Shown here: positions 46,743 to 55,618 of the stretch, piece after piece
Position numbering within the stretch: position 1 is the stretch's first letter
Layout: each line of letters opens with the position of its first letter
Origin: Pseudoalteromonas sp. S16_S37
GTDB lineage: Bacteria > Pseudomonadota > Gammaproteobacteria > Enterobacterales > Alteromonadaceae
DNA: 64,000 nucleotides
Direction of reading: 5' to 3'
Assembly (NCBI RefSeq): GCF_014694405.1
Contig: NZ_JAAUWV010000015.1
Coordinates: forward strand, 1 to 64,000
Program-made: the position numbers and the translations under genes
The notes under the pieces: model-generated
Database searches by the model: none
What the model saw: the letters and a program-made list of their open reading frames with translations, nothing else
What the model was told of the DNA's origin: nothing

Positions 46743-46765
46743 GTTTGCAATCAATACTCAGCCTT
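46735..46765. terminator. Hairpin terminator between convergent genes
   Basis: Perfect 10-bp AAGGCTGAGT / ACTCAGCCTT with an 11-nt loop, overlapping the DUF962 stop. No long T-run. Confidence 0.6.
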
Positions 46766-46776
46766 ACGAGAACAGC

Positions 46777-47733
46777 TTAAATTGACATACGCGTCTCTAA
46801 CTTATGTCCTTTGATAATAGTGATATCTTGGCTGTTAAGGCGCAGTTTACCATTTGAAGTTTCGATTAAATAACTAAGCTCTGGGTAGTTTTCTCCACCT
46901 GCTTCAGTGAGTTGTTTTCGCGCCCTATGAACCATGATATTCATATGATTCATTTGCACGCCCAATGCTTTTATCAAATCTTCTCGGTAAATCCAGCCTT
47001 GCTGTTCTTGCTCTAAACCATCATCTTTATCTTGAATGCGCAAACGAGCAAGCAACAACAATAAGTAGTGATGACTGCGAACACCTAAATCAATGGTGTT
47101 ACCATCAAGATTTACAGATAATTGAGTCGTCTCTTCATCTTGGCTAACAGAGAATGAAAGTCCGCAAGGTTTCACGTTAGGTAAACGCTCAAGGTGTTTG
47201 GTCATTGCTGCAGTGCTTGCAGAATAAAAAATCCATTGACTGTTAAAGGCATTAACGAGTCCGCCATCAATGAGTGCTTGACGATCGCTGGTGTTTAGAT
47301 CTTCAAGGAACCAATAATTGAGCATTTGATCAAAATAAATAATATGGGTCGGATTGTCGCTATCAGGAAGTAATAATTGGTCTGATATTTCAATTACTTG
47401 CTGGTTATCGCTTTGTGAAACTAAATATTGGCACTGCGCATTTAAGTTAGCAACGACAAAAGAATTCTGCCCTGGGGCGGCAAAGTCGAGTTTGTCGTTT
47501 TCACACAGTTGATAGGGGAGATTCTTATCAATTTTTTTATCATTGATCCAAATACCATTGGTACTGACATCACGGATGAGCCACTTGCCCTGCGCAAGTT
47601 CGATAATTGCGTGATGACGAGATACTCCCGGTTGGTCTATCAAAGTGTCAACATTGAACTTATAACGGCCAATCGTATGATAGCTTTTTAGATATACTTT
47701 GCTGAGTTTGTGTTCATCAATAAGATAAGCCAT
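46777..47733 (-). CDS. FHA-domain protein with C-terminal winged-helix domain
   Basis: 318 aa, no TM segments. The FHA domain (about residues 20-75) has its phosphothreonine-binding core: GVSRHHAIIELAQGKWLIRD then STNGIWINDKKI. The C-terminal third (about 205-310) resembles an OmpR/SARP-like winged helix: LLLLLARLRIQD, YREDLIKALGVQMNHMNIMVHRARKQL and YLIETSNGKLRLN. The architecture suggests a transcription factor reading threonine phosphorylation. No Ser/Thr kinase gene lies in the window. Confidence 0.85.
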   Translation of the reverse strand: MAYLIDEHKLSKVYLKSYHTIGRYKFNVDTLIDQPGVSRHHAIIELAQGKWLIRDVSTNGIWINDKKIDKNLPYQLCENDKLDFAAPGQNSFVVANLNAQCQYLVSQSDNQQVIEISDQLLLPDSDNPTHIIYFDQMLNYWFLEDLNTSDRQALIDGGLVNAFNSQWIFYSASTAAMTKHLERLPNVKPCGLSFSVSQDEETTQLSVNLDGNTIDLGVRSHHYLLLLLARLRIQDKDDGLEQEQQGWIYREDLIKALGVQMNHMNIMVHRARKQLTEAGGENYPELSYLIETSNGKLRLNSQDITIIKGHKLETRMSI

Positions 47734-48085
47734 ATATATGTCCTTACATTACCTTTAGTGTTGTCATCAAGCGTCATTGCTCAGACGATTATTCCATTTA
47801 CTTGCAGCTTAGTGCTTCTTCTAAGGTGCCAATAGTGTTTATTCATTGCTATATAAGCCTTTGTTTTGTAGCCTTTATAGAGAGAGGCGTAATGTCAGCT
47901 TTTACCTGCAAACCCAAATCAGTGGGTGATTTAACAAAACTATATTTTACAACAATAGTCTAGAGATTTTTAAGGCATTAGCCAATTACACAAGATTACA
48001 ACTATCTCGTAATCCCATCTTGCGCATTATTGCAGAATGAACCATATTTTGAAAACTGCTTATTTGCGTAGTTACAGAGGATTCG
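47734..48085. other. Non-coding gap between divergent FHA and CBS genes
   Basis: About 350 AT-rich bases with no credible reading frame on either strand. It should hold both promoters. No terminator or strong operator recognised; TTACAGAGGATTCG is the ribosome site for the CBS gene. Confidence 0.5.
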
Positions 48086-48676
48086 ATGAGTGAATTTAAA
48101 AAAATGAATACGGTTAAGTTAGAAAACGTATACTCTTTATGTGATCATTACGATTCCCAGCCGCTGACGTTAAACTCAAGTGCGTTAAAGGTTGTCACAG
48201 ACTTTACTCGTCGTGCTCCACAGATGATCCTCAAAGATGTAGATATAGATCATGCACTGTTCATGATGGTGAATGGTCATGTACGCTCTAAACTGGTTAT
48301 CGACCATGATGATACGTTCTTAGGGGTTGTTAACTCGAGAGATTTAACCGGGAGAAAAGTCTTAAGTACTGCGCAAAAACGTAATCAAGCGCGCAGCGAT
48401 CTCACGGTAGAAGACGTGATGACGAGTAAAAATGACTTACATGCACTTCCATATAGTGTTATTAGAGAAGCCAAAATAGGGGATGTATTGGAAACCCTTA
48501 AAGAGATTGGTCAACAACATGTACTGCTGGTGAGTAAAAACGGTGGCTTGCGCGGTATGATCTCGGCCAGTGATATTGCCAGAGCGCTACATATTCCGGT
48601 CAACATCATTCAAAAAGCCCATTCTTTCAAAGAGATATTTGCCATTATCCACGGACATGAGGAAATGCTTGCATAA
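48086..48676 (+). CDS. CBS-domain-pair protein
   Basis: 196 aa cytoplasmic protein made of two CBS domains: VDIDHALFMMVNGHVRSKLV with FLGVVNSRDLTG, and IREAKIGDVLETLKEIGQQH with LRGMISASDIARALHI. CBS pairs bind adenine nucleotides or other ligands and usually regulate another protein; none is fused here. The N-terminus (about 35 residues) is not recognised. Partner unknown. Confidence 0.88.
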   Translation: MSEFKKMNTVKLENVYSLCDHYDSQPLTLNSSALKVVTDFTRRAPQMILKDVDIDHALFMMVNGHVRSKLVIDHDDTFLGVVNSRDLTGRKVLSTAQKRNQARSDLTVEDVMTSKNDLHALPYSVIREAKIGDVLETLKEIGQQHVLLVSKNGGLRGMISASDIARALHIPVNIIQKAHSFKEIFAIIHGHEEMLA

Positions 48677-48734
48677 TGTAGGATGCACTTGGCACAGTGC
48701 AAATTAACTGCTCTGTGCCACGTAGTTAACATCA

Positions 48735-48758
48735 GGTTTGGATAAGCGCATCCAAACC
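48735..48758. terminator. Hairpin terminator between convergent CBS and M14 genes
   Basis: Perfect 9-bp GGTTTGGAT / ATCCAAACC with a 6-nt loop. An additional 8-bp hairpin (TGGCACAG / CTGTGCCA, 48690-48720) precedes it. Confidence 0.65.
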
Positions 48759-48762
48759 AAAA

Positions 48763-49677
48763 TTAGTTAATGTTTAAAATATGTTCTAATGCGACAATAA
48801 TTGCGGCGACCTGACCATCGATGCAATTTTGAGGTGTTGCGGATGCACCATCAGGGTAAACTTCTGTGGTCGTGACGTAAGGTGCTGCAGTCATCCCCAT
48901 ACATAAGCCCAACGCTGTTCCATCGTAATTAATTACGCCAAATTGCTCGATAGGCACGCCAATCAGTTGATTAGACTCATCTGCAGGGGCTATAGGTGTG
49001 ACGGTTGCAACTTTGTCGATAATCGCTTTTTGAAAAGCGGGTTGAGGTTTTTGGGTATGGCCAACGAGGTAAAATCCATCCGGAATATTCCAGTTGTGGT
49101 TTTCTTTACCGTCTCTTGCTGCAAGAGCAGGTCTAAACTCACTGTTATCAGTATCCGTGGTTTCATGTAAATCAACATGGCAGACAATATCGCAGCCGAG
49201 GGCGTTGATATACGCCATCGCAAGTCGTGACTCATCAGCAGGGGAATCTTGATAAAATGACCGATTAGGGTCTATAGCGTTGGGGTTCCACCTGTTGATA
49301 GTCTCATAGCCCCAAGGGCTGATACAAGGTAGTACGATGACGTTAAAAAAACGCTGGTAATGCTGCATGTGATGTTTAGCAAAGGCAAGTGCACCGTGTA
49401 CACCACTGGTCTCATAGCCATGCACGCCGCCTGTTACGAGCACGGTAGGTCTAGAGTCTTGCCACTGTTTGCTTTTAAGCGCATAAAGTGAATATTGATG
49501 GGGGCTGTATTCTAACGTCCCATATTGTTCAACAACTAGATGCTCAGACAACGCTTTTATTTGCGACTCGACTTCTTCGGTATAACTACGTTTTAACTGT
49601 TGATGTTCGAGCCACTGCTTTTTGTGATGAGCTTGCCAAGGGGTATTTGCTTCGCCAATAGGATACGGTTGTGACAT
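48763..49677 (-). CDS. M14-family zinc carboxypeptidase-like protein
   Basis: About 304 aa from ATG 49677, which has GAGG five bases upstream; the frame from 49707 is less likely. Zinc ligands of the M14/succinylglutamate-desuccinylase fold are visible: GGVHGYETSGVHGAL (H-x-x-E) and DIVCHVDLHETTDTD (third His). There is no signal peptide, so it acts in the cytoplasm. Substrate unknown. Confidence 0.85.
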   Translation of the reverse strand: MSQPYPIGEANTPWQAHHKKQWLEHQQLKRSYTEEVESQIKALSEHLVVEQYGTLEYSPHQYSLYALKSKQWQDSRPTVLVTGGVHGYETSGVHGALAFAKHHMQHYQRFFNVIVLPCISPWGYETINRWNPNAIDPNRSFYQDSPADESRLAMAYINALGCDIVCHVDLHETTDTDNSEFRPALAARDGKENHNWNIPDGFYLVGHTQKPQPAFQKAIIDKVATVTPIAPADESNQLIGVPIEQFGVINYDGTALGLCMGMTAAPYVTTTEVYPDGASATPQNCIDGQVAAIIVALEHILNIN

Positions 49678-49736
49678 AAAAGCCTCAGATAATAGAGCAA
49701 AACTCAATCCTATTTGCTTTAGTGAACTGGTGCAAC

Positions 49737-50165
49737 TTACTGAGCTAAATAACCAAACTCTTTTAGTTTCAGCTCTTGTAGTGTTGAAAACTGAAAGCTA
49801 ACAAAGTAGATATTTCGTTCAGGGGTAGACACTTTGGTTATTTTTATACCGCAGCATTTTTTAACTTTAATATGAGTAATGCTCTCAGCTGGAATGTATA
49901 CCTTTCGGCCAATCGCTGATACGTAATGAAGACCGTTATTACATAAACTGGCTTTTCGTTTTCCTGATAGTGTCATCAATAAATTAATATTAATTGCACC
50001 AATGAGTATAAAAGATAACACCATGGCGCTTTTCAACAAGGCGTTATCATGGCCATTGGTAACAAACAATGATACGGTAAGTAGGCATAAAACTATTGAT
50101 GCAACAATGGTATAGAAGGTTATGTTAATCTGTAGTCTAAGCTCTTTCATGTTAATGTGTTCCAT
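49737..50165 (-). CDS. Two-TM membrane protein of unknown function
   Basis: 142 aa. Two hydrophobic helices (about residues 13-38 and 46-66; TIVASIVLCLLTVSLFV and SAMVLSFILIGAININLL) form a hairpin, followed by a cytoplasmic beta-rich domain (about 70-142) that looks like a short PH-like module (LHYVSAIGRKVYIPAESIT). I do not recognise the family. The true start may be Met6 at 50150. Confidence 0.7.
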   Translation of the reverse strand: MEHINMKELRLQINITFYTIVASIVLCLLTVSLFVTNGHDNALLKSAMVLSFILIGAININLLMTLSGKRKASLCNNGLHYVSAIGRKVYIPAESITHIKVKKCCGIKITKVSTPERNIYFVSFQFSTLQELKLKEFGYLAQ

Positions 50166-50316
50166 TTCTCAATAGGATAACTGTTTAGTCCGTTTAGAAT
50201 AATGAAACAAAGTGGATGAAATGTGGAGGGACGTAAATTTATCATCCTTTTTGATTATGTAATACCAATGAACAGAGCTTTGATTTGTTCAAAGAGGATA
50301 GAGAGGCTTTTAGAAA

Positions 50317-50688
50317 TTAAGCCTCTGAGCTGTGTATTAACTGAGCTAATTCTCTATGAAGCACGTTATCGTCGCCTATATTAAGCTCAATCAACCTTTT
50401 TAAGTGGGTAACGCTGTCTAAATCAATTTGGCTGCAGTGTAAGCCTAGGTGATCATGTTCAATATGCCTTACTTCTACTTCCATAGAGATAGTAACATCA
50501 CTATCAGGTAGTAAAACCTTAATGCTTGCTAGCTCGTCTTTCAAAGGAACATAGCCTTTGGGCAAGGTAACAAGTGCGCCCTTAAGTGATAAATCAAGCA
50601 ATTGACAATGATAGTCGCCACTTGCAGTCATTAATAATGCAGGGGTTGAAAATAATACACGGGTAAATTTTCGACGCTCTTCCATCAT
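50317..50688 (-). CDS. PilZ domain c-di-GMP receptor
   Basis: 123 aa, a single PilZ domain. The binding residues are complete: R-x-x-x-R in ERRKFTR (residues 4-9) and D-x-S-x-x-G in LLDLSLKGALVTLP. It would bind c-di-GMP and act on an unknown partner. A GGDEF cyclase is encoded at 34.7 kb in the same window, not adjacent. Confidence 0.92.
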   Translation of the reverse strand: MMEERRKFTRVLFSTPALLMTASGDYHCQLLDLSLKGALVTLPKGYVPLKDELASIKVLLPDSDVTISMEVEVRHIEHDHLGLHCSQIDLDSVTHLKRLIELNIGDDNVLHRELAQLIHSSEA

Positions 50689-50748
50689 TGTTCCTCTGTA
50701 GCTGATATTTGTTAAGCATAGTTGCTTATCTTAGTCATTACCAACTAT

Positions 50749-50773
50749 AAAAAAGCCCCGAATTAACGGGGCT
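50749..50773 (-). terminator. Rho-independent terminator of ettA
   Basis: Minus strand AGCCCCG / CGGGGCT stem followed by a T-run, 15 bases after the ettA stop. Confidence 0.88.
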
Positions 50774-50788
50774 TGATGGTTGTATAAA

Positions 50789-52453
50789 TTAACCTATTTT
50801 CTTGTATTTGATACGTTTAGGCTCAGCAGCTTCTGCACCGTAAGTCTTTTTCAACCATTCTTCATATTCGGTGTAGTTACCGTCGAAGAAGTTTACTTGG
50901 CCTTCGTCACGATAATCTAGAATATGGGTTGCGATACGGTCTAAGAACCAGCGGTCGTGGGAAATACACATTACACAACCAGGGAACTCTAAAATCGCGT
51001 TTTCTAGGGCACGCAGCGTTTCTATGTCTAAATCGTTAGTTGGCTCATCCAGTAGGATCACGTTACCACCCGCTTTTAATAGTTTTGCAAGGTGTAAGCG
51101 GTTACGCTCACCACCTGAGAGTTCTTTTACAAACTTCTGCTGGTCGTTACCTTTAAAGTTAAAACGGCCAACATAAGCACGGCTTGGGAACTCAAAGTTA
51201 CCTATCTTCAAGATATCTTGGCCATCTGAAATCTCTTGGAATACCGTGTTGTTTTCGTCCATATCGTCACGGAACTGCTCAACGGTGGCAAGCTCAACCG
51301 TTTCACCAATAACAATATCACCACCGCTAGGCTGCTCTTGACCGCTTAGCATCTTAAATAGGGTTGATTTACCTGCACCGTTAGCACCGATGATCCCTAC
51401 AATCGCGCCTTTAGGCACAGTAAAACTTAGGTTATCGATAAGTACGCGATCGCCAAAGCTCTTGGTCAAGTTGTTAACTTCAATAACTTTATCACCCAAG
51501 CGTGGACCGGGTGGAATAAATAACTCGTTTGTCTCGTTACGCTTTTGATAATCTGACTGCTGCATTTCAGTAAACTGAGCCATACGCGCTTTTGATTTAG
51601 CCTGACGGCCTTTTGGATTTGAACGAACCCATTCAAGTTCTTTTTCAATTGACTTTTGACGTGCTTTTTCAGATTTTTCTTCTTGCTTCAAGCGTGCATC
51701 TTTTTGCTCAAGCCAAGAAGAGTAGTTACCTTCCCAAGGAATACCATGGCCACGGTCAAGCTCTAAAATCCAACCTGCTACGTTATCTAAGAAGTAACGG
51801 TCGTGGGTAATCGCCACAACAGTGCCTTCATAGTCATGTAAGAAGCGCTCAAGCCAAGCAACTGACTCAGCATCTAAGTGGTTGGTAGGCTCGTCCAGTA
51901 GTAACATATCTGGCTTTTCAAGCAACAAGCGACAAATTGCTACACGACGGCGCTCACCACCTGATAGGTGTTCAATTTTAGCATCCCACTCAGGCAGACG
52001 AAGTGCATCTGCAGCACGCTCTAATACGTTATCAATGTTATGGCCGTCATGTGCTTGAATAATAGCTTCAAGTTGACCTTGTTCTTTTGCAAGCGCATCA
52101 AAGTCAGCGTCTTCCATCGCATACTCTGCATATACTTCATCAAGACGCGCTAAAGCGTTTTTAACTTCGCTAACGGCTTCTTCAACTGTTTCACGAACTG
52201 TTTTACTTTCGTCCAAAACAGGTTCTTGTGGAAGATAACCAATTTTTGTACCAGGCTGTGGGCGCGCTTCACCTTCAAATTCTTTATCAATACCCGCCAT
52301 GATACGTAACAAAGTAGATTTACCCGCACCATTTAAGCCTAGAACACCGATTTTGGCACCAGGGAAGAAACACAGAGAGATATCTTTTAGGATAGTTCTT
52401 TTAGGTGGCACAACTTTGCTCACCCGCGACATTGTATAAATATATTGAGCCAT
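50789..52453 (-). CDS. ettA: Energy-dependent translational throttle protein EttA (ABC-F)
   Basis: Ribosome-bound ABC-F ATPase that gates the first peptide bond according to ATP/ADP. 554 aa with two ATP-binding domains. Walker A GLNGAGKSTLLRIMAG and GANGAGKSTLFKMLSG; signatures LSGGERRRVAI and LSGGERNRLHL; Walker B MLLLDEPTNHLD and VILLDEPTNDLD. The P-site-interaction linker lies at about residues 240-310. It borders the tail-like locus. Confidence 0.97.
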   Translation of the reverse strand: MAQYIYTMSRVSKVVPPKRTILKDISLCFFPGAKIGVLGLNGAGKSTLLRIMAGIDKEFEGEARPQPGTKIGYLPQEPVLDESKTVRETVEEAVSEVKNALARLDEVYAEYAMEDADFDALAKEQGQLEAIIQAHDGHNIDNVLERAADALRLPEWDAKIEHLSGGERRRVAICRLLLEKPDMLLLDEPTNHLDAESVAWLERFLHDYEGTVVAITHDRYFLDNVAGWILELDRGHGIPWEGNYSSWLEQKDARLKQEEKSEKARQKSIEKELEWVRSNPKGRQAKSKARMAQFTEMQQSDYQKRNETNELFIPPGPRLGDKVIEVNNLTKSFGDRVLIDNLSFTVPKGAIVGIIGANGAGKSTLFKMLSGQEQPSGGDIVIGETVELATVEQFRDDMDENNTVFQEISDGQDILKIGNFEFPSRAYVGRFNFKGNDQQKFVKELSGGERNRLHLAKLLKAGGNVILLDEPTNDLDIETLRALENAILEFPGCVMCISHDRWFLDRIATHILDYRDEGQVNFFDGNYTEYEEWLKKTYGAEAAEPKRIKYKKIG

Positions 52454-52990
52454 GAGGTTCCAATTCTAATTATTTAGTTTGGCGTTATTTTAGTGAAAGC
52501 GCAGCGATGGGGCAATGTTTTAGCGCAATTACTGTTACTAACGTATTAGCTTACTAAAGACTTTATAATACAACCTTATTATTTAACAAATGTGTATTGC
52601 TTGTTTGTTTATTGTTCGCTTTAGCTCTAACCCTGTGAAAATTCATAACTTTATAATTGTAGGTCATTTTTGACCTGTTTCGGGGGCCAGAAAACGGTAA
52701 GATTAGCCTACATTGAGAACAGTTGTTTAGATAAATTGTAAATAATCCCAAATCAAGTCAAACGAGTTGATTTGATTGCTTTTTGGGCGCTTAGGGATTT
52801 TGCCAATAGCACCTGATTGATTGGATGAGCTTTACGGAATAGAGCTTATTTATATTCGATCAAGATGTTGAAGTTTGGCCATCACTCAATTGTACAGTTT
52901 TGCCGTATGTACTTGTTTTTGGACACTCCATTAAAACTCTCAAGAGTATTCGGCAGTCATATATCAATTAAGAAATTAAAAGGAAATGCA
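52454..52990. other. Non-coding junction between ettA and the tail-like locus, with operator-like palindromes
   Basis: About 540 AT-rich bases. Candidate control sites: AGGTCA-TTTT-TGACCT (52661-52676), an 11-bp near-perfect repeat AATCAAGTCAA / TTGATTTGATT with 5-nt loop (52751-52777), and ACTCT-CA-AGAGT (52936-52947) close to the first phage-like gene. No integrase, attachment repeat or LexA box was recognised. An open frame from 52865 runs into the HTH gene but lacks a ribosome site. Confidence 0.5.
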
Positions 52991-53266
52991 ATGACTCAAT
53001 CACCAGCTAACTCCACGCGAATTTTTACCATAAGAAAAACTCCAAGAGGTGGAGAAATACTGCGTTTTGCACGTCGCCTAAGGGGGTTTACACAGGCTGA
53101 ATCGGCAGCTAGTTACGGGATTGAAGAGCGCACGCTCAGACGTTGGGAAAACAGAGAGTTTGACCCCCGTTGGAATGACGTTATCAGCCTTGTTGAAGAC
53201 GTATATTTACTCGATATTTTGGATGTTATTGGAAAAATTAATCATGACGACTCACATAACGATTAA
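52991..53266 (+). CDS. Helix-turn-helix DNA-binding protein of the tail-like locus
   Basis: 91 aa from ATG 52991, which has AAAAGGAA upstream. It has one Xre/Cro-type HTH: EILRFARRLRGFTQAESAASYGIEERTLRRWENREFDPRW (residues about 22-62, split here). The short N-terminus is basic. It is the first gene of the cluster and probably its repressor or activator; the exact role is inferred from position. Confidence 0.75.
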   Translation: MTQSPANSTRIFTIRKTPRGGEILRFARRLRGFTQAESAASYGIEERTLRRWENREFDPRWNDVISLVEDVYLLDILDVIGKINHDDSHND

Positions 53267-53615
53267 GCAGGTTCGCGGCGCACTTAAACGCTGGGGCAAC
53301 TTTTGGAAAGCAAGAGAGTTTGGTAAAGGATATAAAAGCACTTCTATTTGCGAATCGTTTGGTCGACCTACCGGGGGAACTGCTGGTGCAGAGTCTATGT
53401 CTGTGCCAACCGAAATCGAGTTAATCACCCAACTCATTGCGGCACTTAGACCAGAGTGTATAAGGGCAATTCGTGCTCGTTATTTGATGACTGGCACTTT
53501 GGCTGATGCGGCAAAATTGGTTGGGTTTGACTCAAAACGTTCAGCAGAGTTTTGGCTCGTTAAAGCTGAGCGCAGTTTGTTGGCTGAGTTTTCGGCCAAT
53601 CTTAATAGTGTATAA
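53244..53615 (+). CDS. Phage antiterminator Q-like / late-gene regulator
   Basis: 123 aa from ATG 53244, overlapping the HTH gene by about 20 bases. The pattern resembles phage antitermination Q-type proteins: an early RWGNFW segment (VRGALKRWGNFWKAREFGKGY), a middle helix with a conserved Cys (LRPECIRAIRARYLMTG), and a late sigma-region-4-like helix pair (DSKRSAEFWLVKAERSLL). Such proteins switch on phage late genes. This is a pattern-based call. The next gene is lysozyme, as in phage late operons. Confidence 0.55.
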   Translation: MTTHITIKQVRGALKRWGNFWKAREFGKGYKSTSICESFGRPTGGTAGAESMSVPTEIELITQLIAALRPECIRAIRARYLMTGTLADAAKLVGFDSKRSAEFWLVKAERSLLAEFSANLNSV

Positions 53616-53624
53616 GGGGTAACT

Positions 53625-54041
53625 ATGTCGCTGATGATCACGGTCGAACAGATCAAAAAGCACGAAGGGTACAAACAGTACCCTTATTATTGTACGGGAG
53701 GTAAGCTTACCATTGGCTATGGGCGAAACCTAGATGATAACGGCGTTGATGAGGAAGAAGCAGAGCAGTTGCTTGCTCATGATGTACAAGAAGCAAAAGC
53801 GGGTGTAAAGCGTCGTATAGATGTCAGCAAGTGCAATGAAGCACGCCTTGCGGTGCTTATTAATATGGCGTTTAATCTTGGCATTAATGGCTTAATGGGC
53901 TTTAAGAAAATGATTAAGCACATTGAAAATGGCAATTATGAGCAAGCCGCGTTAGAGATGCTAAACAGCCGCTGGGCAAACCAAGTGCCAAATCGAGCGA
54001 ATGAGCTTGCTAAGCAGATGCTAAGCGGGGAATGGCAATGA
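53625..54041 (+). CDS. Phage-type lysozyme (GH24, T4-like endolysin)
   Basis: 138 aa. The GH24 catalytic set is visible: Glu in IKKHEGYK, then a Cys (at the usual Asp/Cys position) in YYCTGG and Thr in LTIGYGRNLD. C-terminal NMAFNLGINGLMGFKK and RWANQVPNRANELAKQM are also typical. No signal peptide, so release through the holin is expected. First gene of the lysis cassette. Confidence 0.92.
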   Translation: MSLMITVEQIKKHEGYKQYPYYCTGGKLTIGYGRNLDDNGVDEEEAEQLLAHDVQEAKAGVKRRIDVSKCNEARLAVLINMAFNLGINGLMGFKKMIKHIENGNYEQAALEMLNSRWANQVPNRANELAKQMLSGEWQ

Positions 54042-54439
54042 TGGGGTTGCTGGCCAAGTTATTTAGTACCACCAGCCAAGATCCTATCCAAACAGTGGGC
54101 AATATTTTAGATGAACTCTTTACAAGTGAAGAAGAAGTCCTAAAACAAGATTTACTCAAAGCAAGACTCGTAGCCAAATCGGCACAAGTGCAAGCACAAA
54201 TAAATGCGTTAAGTGCCTCTCATCGCAGTGTGTTTGTTGCCGGTGCTCGGCCATTTCTGCTGTGGGTTTGTGGGTTTGGCTTTTTGTTCTCTTTTGTGGT
54301 GAATCCGATTTTGCAATGGTTGTGGCCAGAAGTTGGCGCACCAGAGCTACCACTAGAAGTTATGCTTGAACTTACTTTAGGCATGTTAGGGCTCGCGGGG
54401 TTACGAACGGTTGAAAAAATCAAAGGGGTCGCTAAATGA
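54038..54439 (+). CDS. Phage holin, 3-TM family
   Basis: About 133 aa; the start overlaps the lysozyme stop as ATGA. The N-terminal half is a helical region (LDELFTSEEEVLKQDLLKAR), and the C-terminal half has membrane segments (FLLWVCGFGFLFSFVVNPIL and LELTLGMLGLAGL) separated by a WPEVGAP turn, as in holin_3TMs proteins. Forms the lysis pore that releases the lysozyme. Confidence 0.85.
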   Translation: MMGLLAKLFSTTSQDPIQTVGNILDELFTSEEEVLKQDLLKARLVAKSAQVQAQINALSASHRSVFVAGARPFLLWVCGFGFLFSFVVNPILQWLWPEVGAPELPLEVMLELTLGMLGLAGLRTVEKIKGVAK

Positions 54440-54684
54440 GTCAACCAGAGCATTGGCAAATGAAGAAGGAACTCAATTTAGCCCATATTATTACAACGGT
54501 GACATTGCTGGTATCAGGGATCCTCTATTTAGGGGATTTAGATAAACGGATCACAACCAATTCGCAAGAATTAAACCATCTAAAGCAAATCCGCAATGAA
54601 GACCAAAAACGCATTGAAAAACGCTTAGATTCTATCGATAAAAAGCTTGATACTTTGCTTGGTAGCAATCTTCGCAGCGAATAA
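54436..54684 (+). CDS. Small TM/coiled-coil protein of the lysis cassette (spanin-like?)
   Basis: 82 aa, overlapping the holin stop (ATGA). One TM helix (IITTVTLLVSGILYL, about residues 18-33) is followed by a coiled coil (LDKRITTNSQELNHLKQIRN... to about 76). This architecture and position suit an inner-membrane spanin, but no outer-membrane lipoprotein partner is visible, so the role is open. Confidence 0.65.
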   Translation: MSQPEHWQMKKELNLAHIITTVTLLVSGILYLGDLDKRITTNSQELNHLKQIRNEDQKRIEKRLDSIDKKLDTLLGSNLRSE

Positions 54685-54784
54685 ACAACACACCAAACAC
54701 CACCACTAAACATCATTTTATTAATCATATTGTGTGTACGTCAACGAACACGCGGCACCTAGTTATGCCCAAAAGGAGTTACTT

Positions 54785-55609
54785 GTGAACAATGCAATTG
54801 AGCTATCACGCTTGGCGGTGCCAGATGTGATTGAAAATTTAGATTACCAAGCAATTTATCAGCAAATGTACGATTCATTGCTAGATGAACTACCGGATTA
54901 TACGCCGTTGGTGTCTGACCCTGCCGTTAAATTGTTAGAAATAGCGGCGATGAGAGAATTATTACTTCGTCAACGTATCAATGATGCGACTCGTTCAGTG
55001 ATGGTAGCTTACGCAAAAGGTAAAGATCTTGAGCATTTAGGTCGCTTATTTGGGGTTGAGCGCTCACAAAATGAAGATGACGAGCGATACCGCCAGCGTA
55101 TTCCATTGTCTTTAGAGAGTTATAGTATGGCGGGCACCATGGGCGCTTATGAATACCAAACGATGGCGGCAAGCCAAGATGTAAAAGATGTTTATGTGTA
55201 TTCATCGAGGCCAGGAGTTGTGGATGTAAAAGTGTTACCACAACAAGGTGTTGACCCAATTGAGGTGATAAGCCAAGTTAGAGCGCATTTAAATAATGAC
55301 GACATTAGGCCATTAACAGACTTAGTAAAAGTGCATCACGTTGAGCCAAAGACCTATCAGATCAAAGCGCAGGTTTATTTAAACGAAATAGCCGATAAAG
55401 CGCAGGTCAGTGAGCAAATCGATGGCAAGTTAAAGACCTTTATCAGTGAGCATTACAAACTAGGGCAAGAGGTCCCACACTCCGGAATTATTGACATGCT
55501 GCATCAGCCAGGCGTTCGCAAAATAAAGCTAATAGAGCCCGTGGATGATATCTATTGCGATATGGATGAAGCGGCAGTGGCTGATGCAATCAACATTCAA
55601 TACTTGTAG
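54785..55609 (+). CDS. Baseplate assembly protein J, first copy
   Basis: About 274 aa from GTG 54785 (AAGGAG six bases upstream). Belongs to the P2 gpJ / T4 gp6 / Mu gp47 wedge family. Conserved segments: LPDYTPLVSDPAVKLLEIAAMRELLLRQR, FGVERSQNEDDERYRQRI, DIRPLTDLV and YKLGQEV...HSGIIDMLHQPGVRKI. Gp6-type proteins form the baseplate ring of contractile tails. A homologue follows at 60094 with a longer central loop, so two baseplate wedge proteins are encoded. Confidence 0.92.
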   Translation: MNNAIELSRLAVPDVIENLDYQAIYQQMYDSLLDELPDYTPLVSDPAVKLLEIAAMRELLLRQRINDATRSVMVAYAKGKDLEHLGRLFGVERSQNEDDERYRQRIPLSLESYSMAGTMGAYEYQTMAASQDVKDVYVYSSRPGVVDVKVLPQQGVDPIEVISQVRAHLNNDDIRPLTDLVKVHHVEPKTYQIKAQVYLNEIADKAQVSEQIDGKLKTFISEHYKLGQEVPHSGIIDMLHQPGVRKIKLIEPVDDIYCDMDEAAVADAINIQYL

Positions 55610-55618
55610 GAGCAGCGC

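Noticed and set aside
52865-52990. 42-residue extension of the HTH protein
   Set aside because: No ribosome site at the upstream ATG, whereas ATG 52991 has AAAAGGA and starts just before the HTH.
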